NCBI GenBank assembly: GCA_963700735.1
Contig: CAVOYR010000004.1
Coordinates: forward strand, 1 to 64,000
DNA length: 64,000 nt
From: Anderseniella sp963700735
GTDB taxonomy: Bacteria > Pseudomonadota > Alphaproteobacteria > Rhizobiales > Aestuariivirgaceae
Reading direction: 5' to 3'
In this document: positions 9,361 through 19,922 of the stretch, piece by piece
Layout: each line of letters begins with the position of its first letter
How positions within the stretch are numbered: the first letter of the stretch is position 1
The notes under the pieces: generated by a model
Seen by the model: only the letters and a program-made list of their open reading frames with translations
Told to the model about the DNA's origin: nothing
Databases searched by the model: none
Translations under genes and position numbers: made by a program

Positions 9361-10650
9361 TCAGTCGGAGATCCGTGAAATGTCTGCGCCGCACGCGCCC
9401 AGCTTTTCTTCCAGCGTTTCAAAGCCGCGGTCAAGGTGATAGACGCGATGCAGCGTGCTTTCGCCTTCAGCAACCAGCGCCGCAATCACCAGCGAGACCG
9501 ACGCCCGCAGGTCCGTCGCCATCACTTCGGCCCCATGCAGCACGCCGACGCCGTGCACCGTGGCGGTGTCACCATCCAGCGAGATGTCCGCGCCAAGCCG
9601 TGCCAGTTCCTGGACGTGCATGAAGCGGTTCTCAAAGATTGTTTCGCGGATCACCGAGGTGCCGCCGGCCTTCGTCATCAGTGCCATGAACTGCGCCTGA
9701 AGATCAGTCGGGAAGCCCGGGAATGGCTGCGTCTCGACATTGACTGGCTGGAGGCCATTGCCGTTGCGCCGGATGCGGATGCCCTGGTCCGAACTGGTAA
9801 CCGTCGCACCAGCCTGCTCCAGCGTGGCAAGCGCCATTTCGAGGTCGCAGGCGCGGCCTTCGCGCAGCATCACGTCGCCACCGGTCATGGCGACCGCCAT
9901 GGCGTAGGTGCCGGTCTCGATGCGGTCGGCCAGCACCGAGTGGTCGGCGCCATGCAGCTTGTCCACGCCCTCGATGGTCAGCGTCGAGGTGCCAATGCCG
10001 TCGATGCGAGCGCCCATCTTCACCAGGCAGTTGGCGACGTCGCAGACTTCCGGCTCGCGCGCGGCGTTCTCGATCACCGTTTGTCCCTTGGCCAGCGTTG
10101 CCGCCATCAGGATCACGTGCGTCGCCCCGACGGATACCTTCGGAAACCTTATGTGCGCGCCCTTCAGCCCGCCCGGTGCCCGCGCCACCACGTAGCCCTT
10201 GTCGATGTCCAGCTCGACGCCCATGTCCTTCAGTGCGGAGAGGTACAGGTCGACGGGCCGCGTCCCGATGGCGCATCCGCCCGGCAGCGACACGCGCGCC
10301 TGGTGGCAGCGCGCCAGCAGCGGACCCAGTACCCAGAAGCTCGCCCGCATGCGCGAAACGAGGTGATAGGGTGCGGTGGTGTCGGTGATCTCGCCGCAGG
10401 TGAAGTGCACCGTTTCGCCGGCTTGCGCTGCCTGGCCCGGCCGCTTGCCGTCGGTGCGCTGGTCAACGCCGTGATTCTGCAGGATGCGCTTGAGCAGTTG
10501 AACGTCGGCCAGCCGGGGTATGTTCCGCAAGGTCAGCGTATCGGGCGTCAGCAGGCTGGCGATCATCAACGGCAGGGCCGCATTCTTCGCACCCGAGATC
10601 TGGATTTCGCCATTGAGCGGGTTGCCCCCGGCGATTCTGATGCGGTCCAT
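9361..10650 (-). CDS. murA: UDP-N-acetylglucosamine 1-carboxyvinyltransferase
   Basis: First committed step of peptidoglycan synthesis: transfers enolpyruvate from PEP to UDP-GlcNAc in the cytoplasm; target of fosfomycin. The 429 residues start MDRIRIAGGNPLNGEI, with ISGAKNAALPLM containing the substrate lysine. The PEP-binding catalytic cysteine is present in LPGGCAIGTRPVDLY, so the enzyme should be fosfomycin-sensitive in principle. The C-terminal DLRASVSLVIAAL is also intact. The start at ATG 10650 fits the family; the longer frame upstream is non-homologous. It is followed by DUF2948 and hisD on the same strand. Confidence 0.96.
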   Translation of the reverse strand: MDRIRIAGGNPLNGEIQISGAKNAALPLMIASLLTPDTLTLRNIPRLADVQLLKRILQNHGVDQRTDGKRPGQAAQAGETVHFTCGEITDTTAPYHLVSRMRASFWVLGPLLARCHQARVSLPGGCAIGTRPVDLYLSALKDMGVELDIDKGYVVARAPGGLKGAHIRFPKVSVGATHVILMAATLAKGQTVIENAAREPEVCDVANCLVKMGARIDGIGTSTLTIEGVDKLHGADHSVLADRIETGTYAMAVAMTGGDVMLREGRACDLEMALATLEQAGATVTSSDQGIRIRRNGNGLQPVNVETQPFPGFPTDLQAQFMALMTKAGGTSVIRETIFENRFMHVQELARLGADISLDGDTATVHGVGVLHGAEVMATDLRASVSLVIAALVAEGESTLHRVYHLDRGFETLEEKLGACGADISRISD

Positions 10651-10791
10651 CTGCGTATATCCCCTGCTTCTGATCGTGCCGTTCTGGCTTTGCTGACCTG
10701 CTTGGCCCGGCAATGTGGCCCTTTCATGCACAAAGCACACCAACCCGGCAAGTCTGCTTGTGACGCAGGGGTATCAGTGCGGCGGTTGGCA

Positions 10792-10947
10792 TCAATCCTG
10801 CCGTGTATCTTTCTGTTCGCGACCGGGCGCGGCGTCGTCCGGTTGATCGGCGTCCGGTTCGAGCCGTGCCTGCTTTCGCCGCGCCAGATTGCGGCGCAAG
10901 GCTTCTGCAAGACGCTTTTCCCGCTCCGGCTTTGCTTCGCGTGACAT
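10792..10947 (-). CDS. Small conserved basic protein upstream of murA
   Basis: A 51-residue protein beginning MSREAKPEREKRLAEALRRN, very rich in Arg, Lys and Ala and predicted to be helical, with a charged, disordered tail. Similar small proteins of unknown function precede murA in many rhizobia, which is the main reason for calling it. It has no cysteines, signal peptide or membrane segment. I prefer the ATG at 10947; a longer frame from 11001 is possible. Confidence 0.55.
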   Translation of the reverse strand: MSREAKPEREKRLAEALRRNLARRKQARLEPDADQPDDAAPGREQKDTRQD

Positions 10948-11123
10948 CGGGCTTGTGACTCCGCTATTGCTTGCAAGGATGTTATTGCCGCGTAACGCCA
11001 TTTTTACAACCTGTCCTGCATGTTCAATGGTGCTTGCAGTGACCAGTGCCTTGTGGCATTACGCGCTGCGTGATTTGGGGCGGGGCCGCAAGGCCTCGTT
11101 CGTTACCTGCCTGGCGCAAGTGC

Positions 11124-11198
<75 letters not shown>

Positions 11199-11270
11199 GC
11201 CAGCAGTTCAAGACGCAATGGTCAGGTCTGTAGCCAGCGTCCCGTCAGGAGCAGACCAGGGCAACAGGAC

Positions 11271-12773
11271 ATGGCCGATACGACCAGGACTATTGCCGGA
11301 GACGGGTTGCGCAAGCCGCGCCAGGCCATCGACTTTTCCCGCGTGTTCTTCGTCATCGGCATGATGTTGCTGGTGCTGACCCTGTTCATGTTCCCGCCTG
11401 CCATCACCGACATCGTCGCCGGCAACGACGACTGGAAGGTGTTTGCCGTCTCCGCCTTTGTGTCGGGGTTCCTTGGCCTGATGCTGGTGCTGGTCAGCCG
11501 CGGCGGGTGGTCGCCGCACGTTTCGCTGAAGGAAGGCTTCGTCCTCACCGTTCTGAGCTGGGTCATGCTGAGCCTCATGGCAGCGATCCCCTTCATGTTC
11601 ATCGGCCGCGACGCCTCGCTCGCCAACGCGCTGTTCGAGGCGGTATCGGGCCTGACCGCCACCGGGGCGACCGTCCTGACCGGCCTTGATTACCTGCCGC
11701 CGGGCATGCTGCTGTGGCGCTCCATCCTGCAATGGATCGGCGGCGTCGGCATCGTCGTCATGGCGCTGGTCATGCTGCCGTTCCTGCGGGTGGGCGGCAT
11801 GCAGCTGTTCCGCACCGAAAATTCCGACCGCTCGGACAAGTTCATGCCGCGCGTGAGCGAGGTCATCGGCCTCATCGCGACCACCTATGTCGCCCTCACC
11901 CTGGCCTGCGGCATTGCCTACTACTGGGCCGGGATGACGGCGTTCGATGCGCTCAACCACGCCATGACCACCGTGTCGACGGCGGGCTATTCCACTCACG
12001 ACCGGTCCTTTGCGCATTTCGAGGAAAAGGCCATCCACTGGGTCGCCATCGTCTTCATGCTCGCTTCATGCATGCCGCTGGTGCTGTACGCTAAGATGAT
12101 GCGGGCGAGGTCCCTCGTCGTCTGGAACGATGCGCAGGTGCGCGGTTTCCTGCAACTGGTCGGGCTTGCCGTATTCACCGTGACCCTGTGGTACTACGTC
12201 CGCCACGACGAGCCGCTGCTCGATGCCCTGCGCATAGTCATGTTCAATGTGGTCTCGATCATCTCCACCACGGGCTATGCCCTGGGCGATTACACCAACT
12301 GGGGTTCCGGCATCATGGGGCTGTTCTTCGCCCTGATGTTTCTCGGCGGCTGCACCGGCTCCACGACGGGCGGCCTCAAGACCTTCCGGCTCCAGGTCAT
12401 GATGATGACCGCGTCCGCCTATGTGCAACAGCTGATGAGCCCCAACCGCATCGTCGTGCTGACCTTCAATGACAGCCGCATCACCACTGATATTGCAACG
12501 TCTGTGCTCGCCTATGTCACGGTGATGTTCCTGTCGGTCATGGTGTTCACCATCGCATTGTCGTTCTTTGATCTTGACCTTGTCACAGCGCTGTCGGGTG
12601 CTACCGCCACCATCACGAATGTCGGCCCCGGGCTGGGAGACATCGTCGGCCCGGCCGGCACCTATGCCAATCTCGACCCCGGTGCGAAGTACCTGCTTAC
12701 TCTCGCCATGCTGATGGGGCGGCTCGAGTTCTTTACTGTGCTGGTGGTCATCAGCCGGTCATTCTGGCGCTAG
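11271..12773 (+). CDS. trkH: Trk-type potassium uptake protein TrkH
   Basis: Inner-membrane potassium channel subunit of 500 residues with about ten to twelve transmembrane helices. The four selectivity-filter P-loops are recognisable: SGLTATGAT, TTVSTAGYST, ISTTGYALGDY and TITNVGPGLGD. The conserved CTGSTTGGLKTFR segment after the third loop and the final LTLAMLMGRLEFFTVLVV are as in TrkH. I chose the ATG at 11271 (MADTTRTIAG); the upstream part of the open frame runs through tRNA-Thr. TrkH normally works with the NAD-binding TrkA, which is not in this window. Confidence 0.94.
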   Translation: MADTTRTIAGDGLRKPRQAIDFSRVFFVIGMMLLVLTLFMFPPAITDIVAGNDDWKVFAVSAFVSGFLGLMLVLVSRGGWSPHVSLKEGFVLTVLSWVMLSLMAAIPFMFIGRDASLANALFEAVSGLTATGATVLTGLDYLPPGMLLWRSILQWIGGVGIVVMALVMLPFLRVGGMQLFRTENSDRSDKFMPRVSEVIGLIATTYVALTLACGIAYYWAGMTAFDALNHAMTTVSTAGYSTHDRSFAHFEEKAIHWVAIVFMLASCMPLVLYAKMMRARSLVVWNDAQVRGFLQLVGLAVFTVTLWYYVRHDEPLLDALRIVMFNVVSIISTTGYALGDYTNWGSGIMGLFFALMFLGGCTGSTTGGLKTFRLQVMMMTASAYVQQLMSPNRIVVLTFNDSRITTDIATSVLAYVTVMFLSVMVFTIALSFFDLDLVTALSGATATITNVGPGLGDIVGPAGTYANLDPGAKYLLTLAMLMGRLEFFTVLVVISRSFWR

Positions 12774-12942
12774 GCGCCTGGCCCAAACACCCGGACAGTC
12801 ACCGGCGATTGCAGGCCCCGGGTTGACCTGCACGTCCAGAGGGGCCAGCATGAGGCTGGAACTACAGCAGCGTAGTTCCGGTCAACCAAACTTACTGGGG
12901 CAGGGATAGCAAGCGACGAGATATTTCAAGGAGGATCGTGTC

Positions 12943-14613
12943 ATGGATTACTTCGACATTGACGTCTACTCGCGAAAGATCACCACAAGCTCTCCCGATG
13001 CACAACTCTGGTTCGACCGAGGCCTGGTCTGGACCTACTCCTACAATCACGAACTGGCCGTTGAATGTTTCCAGAAGGCCCTGGAACACGACCCACGATG
13101 CGCCATGGCCCATTGGGGCCTCGCCTACGCCATCGGGCCAAACTACAATTTCGAGTGGTGGATGATGGACCCCGCCACCAAGTTGAAAGCGCTCGGCATC
13201 GCCCACGACAGTACCGCAGCCGCGCGGGCGCTGCTCGCCGGCGTCACCCCGGTTGAGCACGATCTCATCGAAGCGTTGCCGGCCCGATACCCGCAGCGTG
13301 ACCCGATCGAGGAACAGGCACCCTGGAACGATGACTTCGCCGCCGCGATGAAGAAGGCCTACGAAGCTCATCCCGGCGACATCGACGTGGCTACCATCTA
13401 CGCCGAGTCAATCCTCAACCAGACCCCGTGGAAAATGTGGGACATCCGGAACAATGCCAGCGCCGCAGGGGCAGGCACGGCTGAAGCGCAAGCTGTGCTG
13501 GAGAGGTTCGTCGACACGCCCGAAGGCCGTGTCCATCCGGGCATCCTGCACCTCTATGTTCATCTGATGGAGATGTCGCCAACGCCGGAGAAGGCACTCG
13601 CAGCCGGCGACCGGTTGCGCGACCTGGTGCCCGATGCCGGCCATCTGATCCACATGCCGACGCACATCGACATCCAGTGCGGCCAGTATCACGACGCCCT
13701 GTACTGGAACCAGAAAGGCATCGAGGCCGACCTGAAGGTTGCAGAGCGGCAGGGACGGATGAACTTCTATACTGCCTACCGCGTCCACAACTATCACTTC
13801 GCCATCTACGGCGCGATGTTCCTGGGTCAGTACGAACCGGCCCCGGCTGCCGCAGAAGAGATGATCCGCGAGATCCCGGTCGAGTTGCTGAAGCTGGAAA
13901 GCCCACCGATGGCGGATTTCCTGGAGAGCTACATCTCCATGAAAACCCATGTGCAGATCCGGTTTGGCCGCTGGCGCGACATCATTGCCGAGCCGTTGCC
14001 GGAGGACCCGGACCTGTATTGCCACACCACCGCTTCCCTGCACTATGCAAAGGCTGTGGCCCACGCCGCGCTGGCTGACGTGGCAAGGTCGGAGGCCGAA
14101 CGGGAAAGGTTCCTGGAGGCGCGCACACGGGTGCCCGAAAGCCGTTACCTGCACAACAACCGGTGCATCGATCTGCTCGATGTGGCCGAACAGATGCTCG
14201 ATGGCGAACTGCAATACCGCAAGCGCAATTTCGACAAGGCCTTCACGCACCTTCAGAAGGCTGTCGAACTGGAAGATGCGCTGGCCTATGACGAGCCGTG
14301 GGGGTGGATACAACCGGTCCGCCATGCCCTGGGCGCACTGGCGCTCGAGCAGGGGAGGGTCGATCTTGCGGAACAGGCCTATCGCGAGGATCTCAGCCTG
14401 TCAGGCGACCTGCCACGCGCCTGCATACACCCCGACAACATCTGGAGCCTCAAGGGTCTGCAGGAATGCCTCCGGCAGAAGGGGGCCGGCAAATCGGCAG
14501 AAGCGAAGCTGATCGATCAACGTCTCAAGCTGGCGGCTTCCCGCTCTGACCTGCCGGTCGGGGCGTCCTGCCATTGTGCCCAGGCAGCGATGCAGGCAGC
14601 CGCTGCAGCGTAG
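12943..14613 (+). CDS. Large cytoplasmic TPR protein
   Basis: A 556-residue protein without signal peptide or membrane segments. The N-terminus has a clear tetratricopeptide-like helix pair (DAQLWFDRGLVWTYSYNHEL, then AVECFQKALEHDPRCAMAHW), and helical repeats recur near residues 220-260, 420-440 and 470-490. A histidine-rich patch (HLIHMPTHIDIQCGQYHDA, near residue 230) and a near-C-terminal CHC motif are distinctive and could bind metal, but no enzyme family can be named. A strong AAGGAGGA site lies upstream of the ATG. It stands alone between trkH and an opposing nuclease gene. TPR proteins usually hold complexes together; the role here is unknown. Confidence 0.8.
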   Translation: MDYFDIDVYSRKITTSSPDAQLWFDRGLVWTYSYNHELAVECFQKALEHDPRCAMAHWGLAYAIGPNYNFEWWMMDPATKLKALGIAHDSTAAARALLAGVTPVEHDLIEALPARYPQRDPIEEQAPWNDDFAAAMKKAYEAHPGDIDVATIYAESILNQTPWKMWDIRNNASAAGAGTAEAQAVLERFVDTPEGRVHPGILHLYVHLMEMSPTPEKALAAGDRLRDLVPDAGHLIHMPTHIDIQCGQYHDALYWNQKGIEADLKVAERQGRMNFYTAYRVHNYHFAIYGAMFLGQYEPAPAAAEEMIREIPVELLKLESPPMADFLESYISMKTHVQIRFGRWRDIIAEPLPEDPDLYCHTTASLHYAKAVAHAALADVARSEAERERFLEARTRVPESRYLHNNRCIDLLDVAEQMLDGELQYRKRNFDKAFTHLQKAVELEDALAYDEPWGWIQPVRHALGALALEQGRVDLAEQAYREDLSLSGDLPRACIHPDNIWSLKGLQECLRQKGAGKSAEAKLIDQRLKLAASRSDLPVGASCHCAQAAMQAAAAA

Positions 14614-14623
14614 GGCCTGCGGT

Positions 14624-15205
14624 TCAGTCCGGCTCGCCTGCCATGCTGCCCTGGTTCATCCGGCGCCAGTCGGCAGGCGGGTCGAACTCGCCTTGCCAGA
14701 TGCCACGCTTTGCAGCCTTGGCCTCGTCCTCGTCGCGCGAATAGATGTGGTCGTGCTGGCGGTAGGCCAGCGCCCAGCCGTCGCGCACCATCTGCCGGTT
14801 GAGGTCGGTGTCACCGGCCGTGCACGTCGCCACGCTGCGGTCATAGCGGTCGACGTCCATGGTGATGCAGGAAATCTCGCGGCCACCGATCAGTTTGCGC
14901 AAATGGTCGCGGGCTTGCCGGCCGCAGTTGTAGCGCTTGCCGCCGGGGTGGTCGCAGGACTGCGCCAGTTCCGGCGCATCGATGCCGTGCAGCCGGATGT
15001 CGGCACCGCCATCGCCCGGCCGCAGGCTGTCGCCGTCCACAACGGTCATGTTGCCGCTGCTCTTGCCGCCGGGGATCAGTTCCCCGATCAGCAGCACCGC
15101 GCTGGCAAGAATGAGAACGCTGAACACCTCGAGGAACCTGCGAAGGCCCGACTTGCCGCGGGCGGCCCGTTGCTCGCGCCGTTGTATGCGGCGATGGCGG
15201 CTCAT
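14624..15205 (-). CDS. Membrane-anchored thermonuclease-family (SNase-like) protein
   Basis: Encodes 193 residues. The N-terminus is very basic (MSRHRRIQRREQRAARGKSG) followed by one hydrophobic helix (FLEVFSVLILASAVLLIGEL), suggesting an inner-membrane anchor with the nuclease domain outside the cytoplasm. The domain has the staphylococcal-nuclease pattern: VVDGDSLR, IRLHGIDAPELAQ, VDRYDRSVATC with the active-site arginine, and a final GWALAYR and RGIWQGEF. The family cleaves DNA and RNA with calcium. The start overlaps the moaE stop by 4 bases (ATGA), so the two are translated from one message, although the functions have no obvious link. Confidence 0.85.
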   Translation of the reverse strand: MSRHRRIQRREQRAARGKSGLRRFLEVFSVLILASAVLLIGELIPGGKSSGNMTVVDGDSLRPGDGGADIRLHGIDAPELAQSCDHPGGKRYNCGRQARDHLRKLIGGREISCITMDVDRYDRSVATCTAGDTDLNRQMVRDGWALAYRQHDHIYSRDEDEAKAAKRGIWQGEFDPPADWRRMNQGSMAGEPD

Positions 15206-15666
15206 CTGGCCTTGGCGTTCCAGCGGCTGGCGGCCACGTTGTCGCTTTCGCGCGCATCGACCCACCTCCCGTCATCACCTTCGGTGCCTTCTTCCAGTTT
15301 CCAGAAGGGTGCCTTGGTCTTCAGCCAGTCCATCAGGAACTGGCATGATTCAAAGGCCGCGTCCCGGTGGGCCGAACAGGTGATCACCAGCACAATGTCC
15401 TCGCCCGGTTCCATGCGGCCATAGCGGTGGATGATCAGGCTGGCATCCAGCGGCCAGCGGGCCAGCGCCTGGCGTTCTATGTCCTCAAGCGCCTTCTCGG
15501 TCATGCCGGGGTAGTGCTCCAGCGTCATTGCCGAAACACCATCACCGTTGTTCATGTCGCGCACCGACCCGGTAAAGATGGCCGTCCCGCCGATGGCGTG
15601 GTTGGCGCCGCGCAAGGCTGCCAGCTCTGTTGCCAGGTCAAATGGTTCGCGCTGAACCCGGATCAT
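15202..15666 (-). CDS. moaE: Molybdopterin synthase catalytic subunit MoaE
   Basis: Large subunit of molybdopterin synthase, which adds two sulfurs to cyclic pyranopterin monophosphate during molybdenum cofactor synthesis. The 154 residues contain GGTAIFTGSVRD near residue 35, MTLEHYPGMTEKAL, ITCSAHRDAAFESC and the C-terminal KTKAPFWKLEEG with the conserved catalytic lysines. I use the ATG at 15666 (MIRVQREPFD); an ATG 14 codons upstream is possible. The partner moaD, usually adjacent, is not in this window. Upstream lies a tandem repeat of hairpins which may separate it from the AsmA transcript. Confidence 0.92.
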   Translation of the reverse strand: MIRVQREPFDLATELAALRGANHAIGGTAIFTGSVRDMNNGDGVSAMTLEHYPGMTEKALEDIERQALARWPLDASLIIHRYGRMEPGEDIVLVITCSAHRDAAFESCQFLMDWLKTKAPFWKLEEGTEGDDGRWVDARESDNVAASRWNAKAR

Positions 15667-15687
15667 GCCTGTCTCACCTGTTACTGT

Positions 15688-15788
15688 CCCGTCTGCGGCG
15701 GCAGACAACTAATTTCCCGTCTGCGGCGGCAGACAACTAATTTCCCGTCTGCGGCGGCAGACAACTAATTTCCCGTCTGCGGCTGCAG
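15688..15788 (-). repeat. 28-bp tandem repeat with internal hairpins, 3 exact copies plus partial
   Basis: Exact units lie at 15688-15715, 15716-15743 and 15744-15771, and an imperfect fourth begins at 15772 inside the AsmA coding end. Each unit contains the inverted repeat GTCTGC/GCAGAC around a four-base loop, then an AT-rich end. On the minus strand each copy carries the AsmA stop codon region (GGAAATTAG), so the array appears to have arisen by duplicating the end of that gene. It sits between the AsmA gene and moaE, and its stacked hairpins could slow or stop transcription. There are no spacers between copies. Confidence 0.95.
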
Positions 15789-17726
15789 CGAGTCCAGCAA
15801 TTGCCTGCCGAGGTCTTCGGCCTCCTTGGCGCCCTCGCGGCCCAGCAGCTTTTCTGCCTCGGATCGCAATGCACTTCCAGCTGCCGGCATGTTTACGCCA
15901 AGCCTGCCCAGCGTGTCGAACGCAGATTGCGGATTGTCCAGTATGCCCTCGACATCCGGGTAGATGCGCGGCGCACTCCACGGCCCCTCGATCACCACCG
16001 GTACCGGCAGTTGCAAGACGCCCGATCCGCCGGCATTGGCGACCTGCGGCACCACCTTGAACTCCAGCTTGCGGCGCAGCAGGTCAGCCGCACCCTCGCC
16101 GGTCACGCTGAGGCCCGGCCCTTGCAACGTGAGCTGCCGCGTCTCGGCAATGCCATCGCGCACCTTGAACCTGGCATCCAGCCTGCTGTACCGGGTCGAG
16201 CCGTTGCCGGTTGTGGTCCAGCCTTCGAGGATGGAGCGTTGCACGCCCTGAACCAGGGCGACCACGTCGATGCCTTCAAGTTCGCCGTTGCTCAGGGTCA
16301 GCCCTGCAGTCCCGTCCAGCGTGGACACCATCTCCGCCTGCGATGTGCCGGTTGCGGAAAGGTCGATGCTGACGTCCGCGGTCCCGGTCAGCTGCTTGAT
16401 GCCGGCCAGATCGTCCAGCAACTGCCGGGCATCAGCGCCCTTTGCCTCAAGGCTGCCTGCCAGCCGTGGCGAATTCTGGCTGCCGTCAATCTCCATCCTG
16501 CCGCTGGCGGCGCCGCCATAGAGCGTCAGCGAATTGAGTGTCGAGCTGAACTTGCCGTTGTCGAGCGTGGCGTCGATGGAAACGTCCTGCATCGATACCT
16601 TGCCGTAGAGCACCTCATTTGCCCTCAGGCGCAACACGGCGTCTGCCATGTTCAGCCCGCTCAAGCTCACCGGATCGCGGCTCCACCCGGCAACCGTCGG
16701 GTTCGCACCCGCAGCTGTCCCGCCGCCGCGATAGGTGTTGAGGTCCAGCTTCGGCATGCCGAGGCTTGCTTCCACCCGTGGCCGGCCGTCGCGCAGCAAC
16801 ACCCGTATGAGGCCCTTGGCGCTCATGCCGTCCATCTGCAGCGTGGCGTCCTCGATTGTCACCCGGTCGCCGGACACCGCCACTGCACCTGTCACGGACA
16901 CGTCTTTCAGTCCGGCCCCGTCGGCCGCCTGCCATCCGCCCCAGCGCACGGCCTGTCGCAGGTCCTTGCTGTTCAGGCTCACCTGGCCTGCAAGGTCCAG
17001 CCCGCCAGCCAACCTGAGCAGGCCGGACGCTGCAATGTCGAGCGGTTCGGCATCAATCGCCAGTTCCACCGGCGAGCTGGTGGCGGCAAGGCGTGCAATG
17101 TCCTTGATGAACACCCGCACATCCGCCCGCTTGCCGTTCCATCTCAGGTTGCCGCTTGCCGTCAGCGACTGGCCATTCACCGGCAGCACAATCTCGCCGT
17201 TCACCGCGTCTGCCGTGAACGTGGCGCCGGAGCGCTCGTCGGTGAAGCTGATTTCGCCATCGACGATCCTCACCGGTTGCGATGGGCCGGGCTGCGCTGC
17301 CTGCGCCTCGGCGGCAGCAGGCGCCCCGTCACCGGTTGTCTCGGGGAACTGCCAGTTGGCATTGCCGTCCTCGTCGATCACCAGCGTGATGCGTGGCCTG
17401 ATGACGGTCAGGCTCTCCACCCCGGTCTGGCGGGTGATCAGCTGCCACATCGAGACTTTTGCCTCGAGCCGCTCCATCGACACGATGGTGCCTGCGAACA
17501 TGGCCGGAGGGTTCGACAGTGACGCGCCGTCGATGCTCACCACGGTGTCGGGAAACACCGACACCTCTGGCGATTGCAGCAGTGTCAGGGTGCGGCCGGT
17601 CTTGCGTTGCACTGTATCCTGCAGGTGCCTGACCAGGAAATCACCCCCGGCCATGTAGGGCAGGGTGACGATCATGGCCGTGACCAGCAACATCATGCCC
17701 ACCAGCGACACGACGAGATATCTCAT
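15765..17726 (-). CDS. AsmA family protein
   Basis: Encodes 653 residues. The N-terminal hydrophobic segment (YLVVSLVGMMLLVTAMIVTL) anchors the protein in the inner membrane and the rest is predicted beta-rich in the periplasm. The AsmA pattern is visible in the N-terminal part (GRTLTLLQSPEVSVFPDTVV, then SIDGASLSNPP) and in the C-terminal domain (GTADVSIDLSATGTSQAEMV and the FKVRDGIAETRQL region). AsmA-like proteins are thought to help move phospholipid to, or keep lipid homeostasis in, the outer membrane. The stop codon lies within a 28-bp tandem repeat. Divergent from the acetoacetyl-CoA synthetase gene. Confidence 0.86.
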   Translation of the reverse strand: MRYLVVSLVGMMLLVTAMIVTLPYMAGGDFLVRHLQDTVQRKTGRTLTLLQSPEVSVFPDTVVSIDGASLSNPPAMFAGTIVSMERLEAKVSMWQLITRQTGVESLTVIRPRITLVIDEDGNANWQFPETTGDGAPAAAEAQAAQPGPSQPVRIVDGEISFTDERSGATFTADAVNGEIVLPVNGQSLTASGNLRWNGKRADVRVFIKDIARLAATSSPVELAIDAEPLDIAASGLLRLAGGLDLAGQVSLNSKDLRQAVRWGGWQAADGAGLKDVSVTGAVAVSGDRVTIEDATLQMDGMSAKGLIRVLLRDGRPRVEASLGMPKLDLNTYRGGGTAAGANPTVAGWSRDPVSLSGLNMADAVLRLRANEVLYGKVSMQDVSIDATLDNGKFSSTLNSLTLYGGAASGRMEIDGSQNSPRLAGSLEAKGADARQLLDDLAGIKQLTGTADVSIDLSATGTSQAEMVSTLDGTAGLTLSNGELEGIDVVALVQGVQRSILEGWTTTGNGSTRYSRLDARFKVRDGIAETRQLTLQGPGLSVTGEGAADLLRRKLEFKVVPQVANAGGSGVLQLPVPVVIEGPWSAPRIYPDVEGILDNPQSAFDTLGRLGVNMPAAGSALRSEAEKLLGREGAKEAEDLGRQLLDSLQPQTGN

Positions 17727-17902
17727 GCAACAGTTCCTGTCCGGGTTCGTGCCGGCGTTGACTGACCCGCCGGCCGTTTGACCTCTCGTACACTGGCAAA
17801 CACTGCAATAGTGTCAGAAAATTGGTTGGCGCACGCAAGGCGCGGTTCTATGGTGCGCGCGCACTTCACAACTCCGGTACCTGCTGAAAGGCCCGCCTGC
17901 CC

Positions 17903-19856
<1,954 letters not shown>

Positions 19857-19861
<5 letters not shown>

Positions 19862-19910
19862 CCCAGGAAAAGTGGAAACCGGTTTTTCGTCCGGGTCAGC
19901 GATCAAAAAA
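19857..19910. repeat. RIME-like intergenic repeat forming a hairpin at a convergent junction
   Basis: A perfect inverted repeat GCTGACCC (19857-19864) / GGGTCAGC (19893-19900) encloses a core containing AAACCGGTTTTT and is followed by GATCAAAAAA. The core and the GCGATCAAA motif recur near 28040. Such elements are widespread between genes in rhizobia (the RIME type). It spans the stop codon of the ligase gene and faces the convergent histidine kinase, so it may end both transcripts. Confidence 0.6.
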
Positions 19911-19922
19911 CGACCGGCCTGA

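Noticed and set aside
9436..10944. A 502-codon plus-strand open frame
   Set aside because: It lies fully opposite murA, whose motifs are complete; its composition is that of an antisense shadow in GC-rich DNA.
15688..15788. CRISPR array
   Set aside because: The 28-bp units follow each other directly with no spacers and include the end of a coding gene.
15801..17522. A 573-codon plus-strand open frame
   Set aside because: Opposite the AsmA gene, His/Arg/Gln-rich, with no known domain; an antisense shadow.
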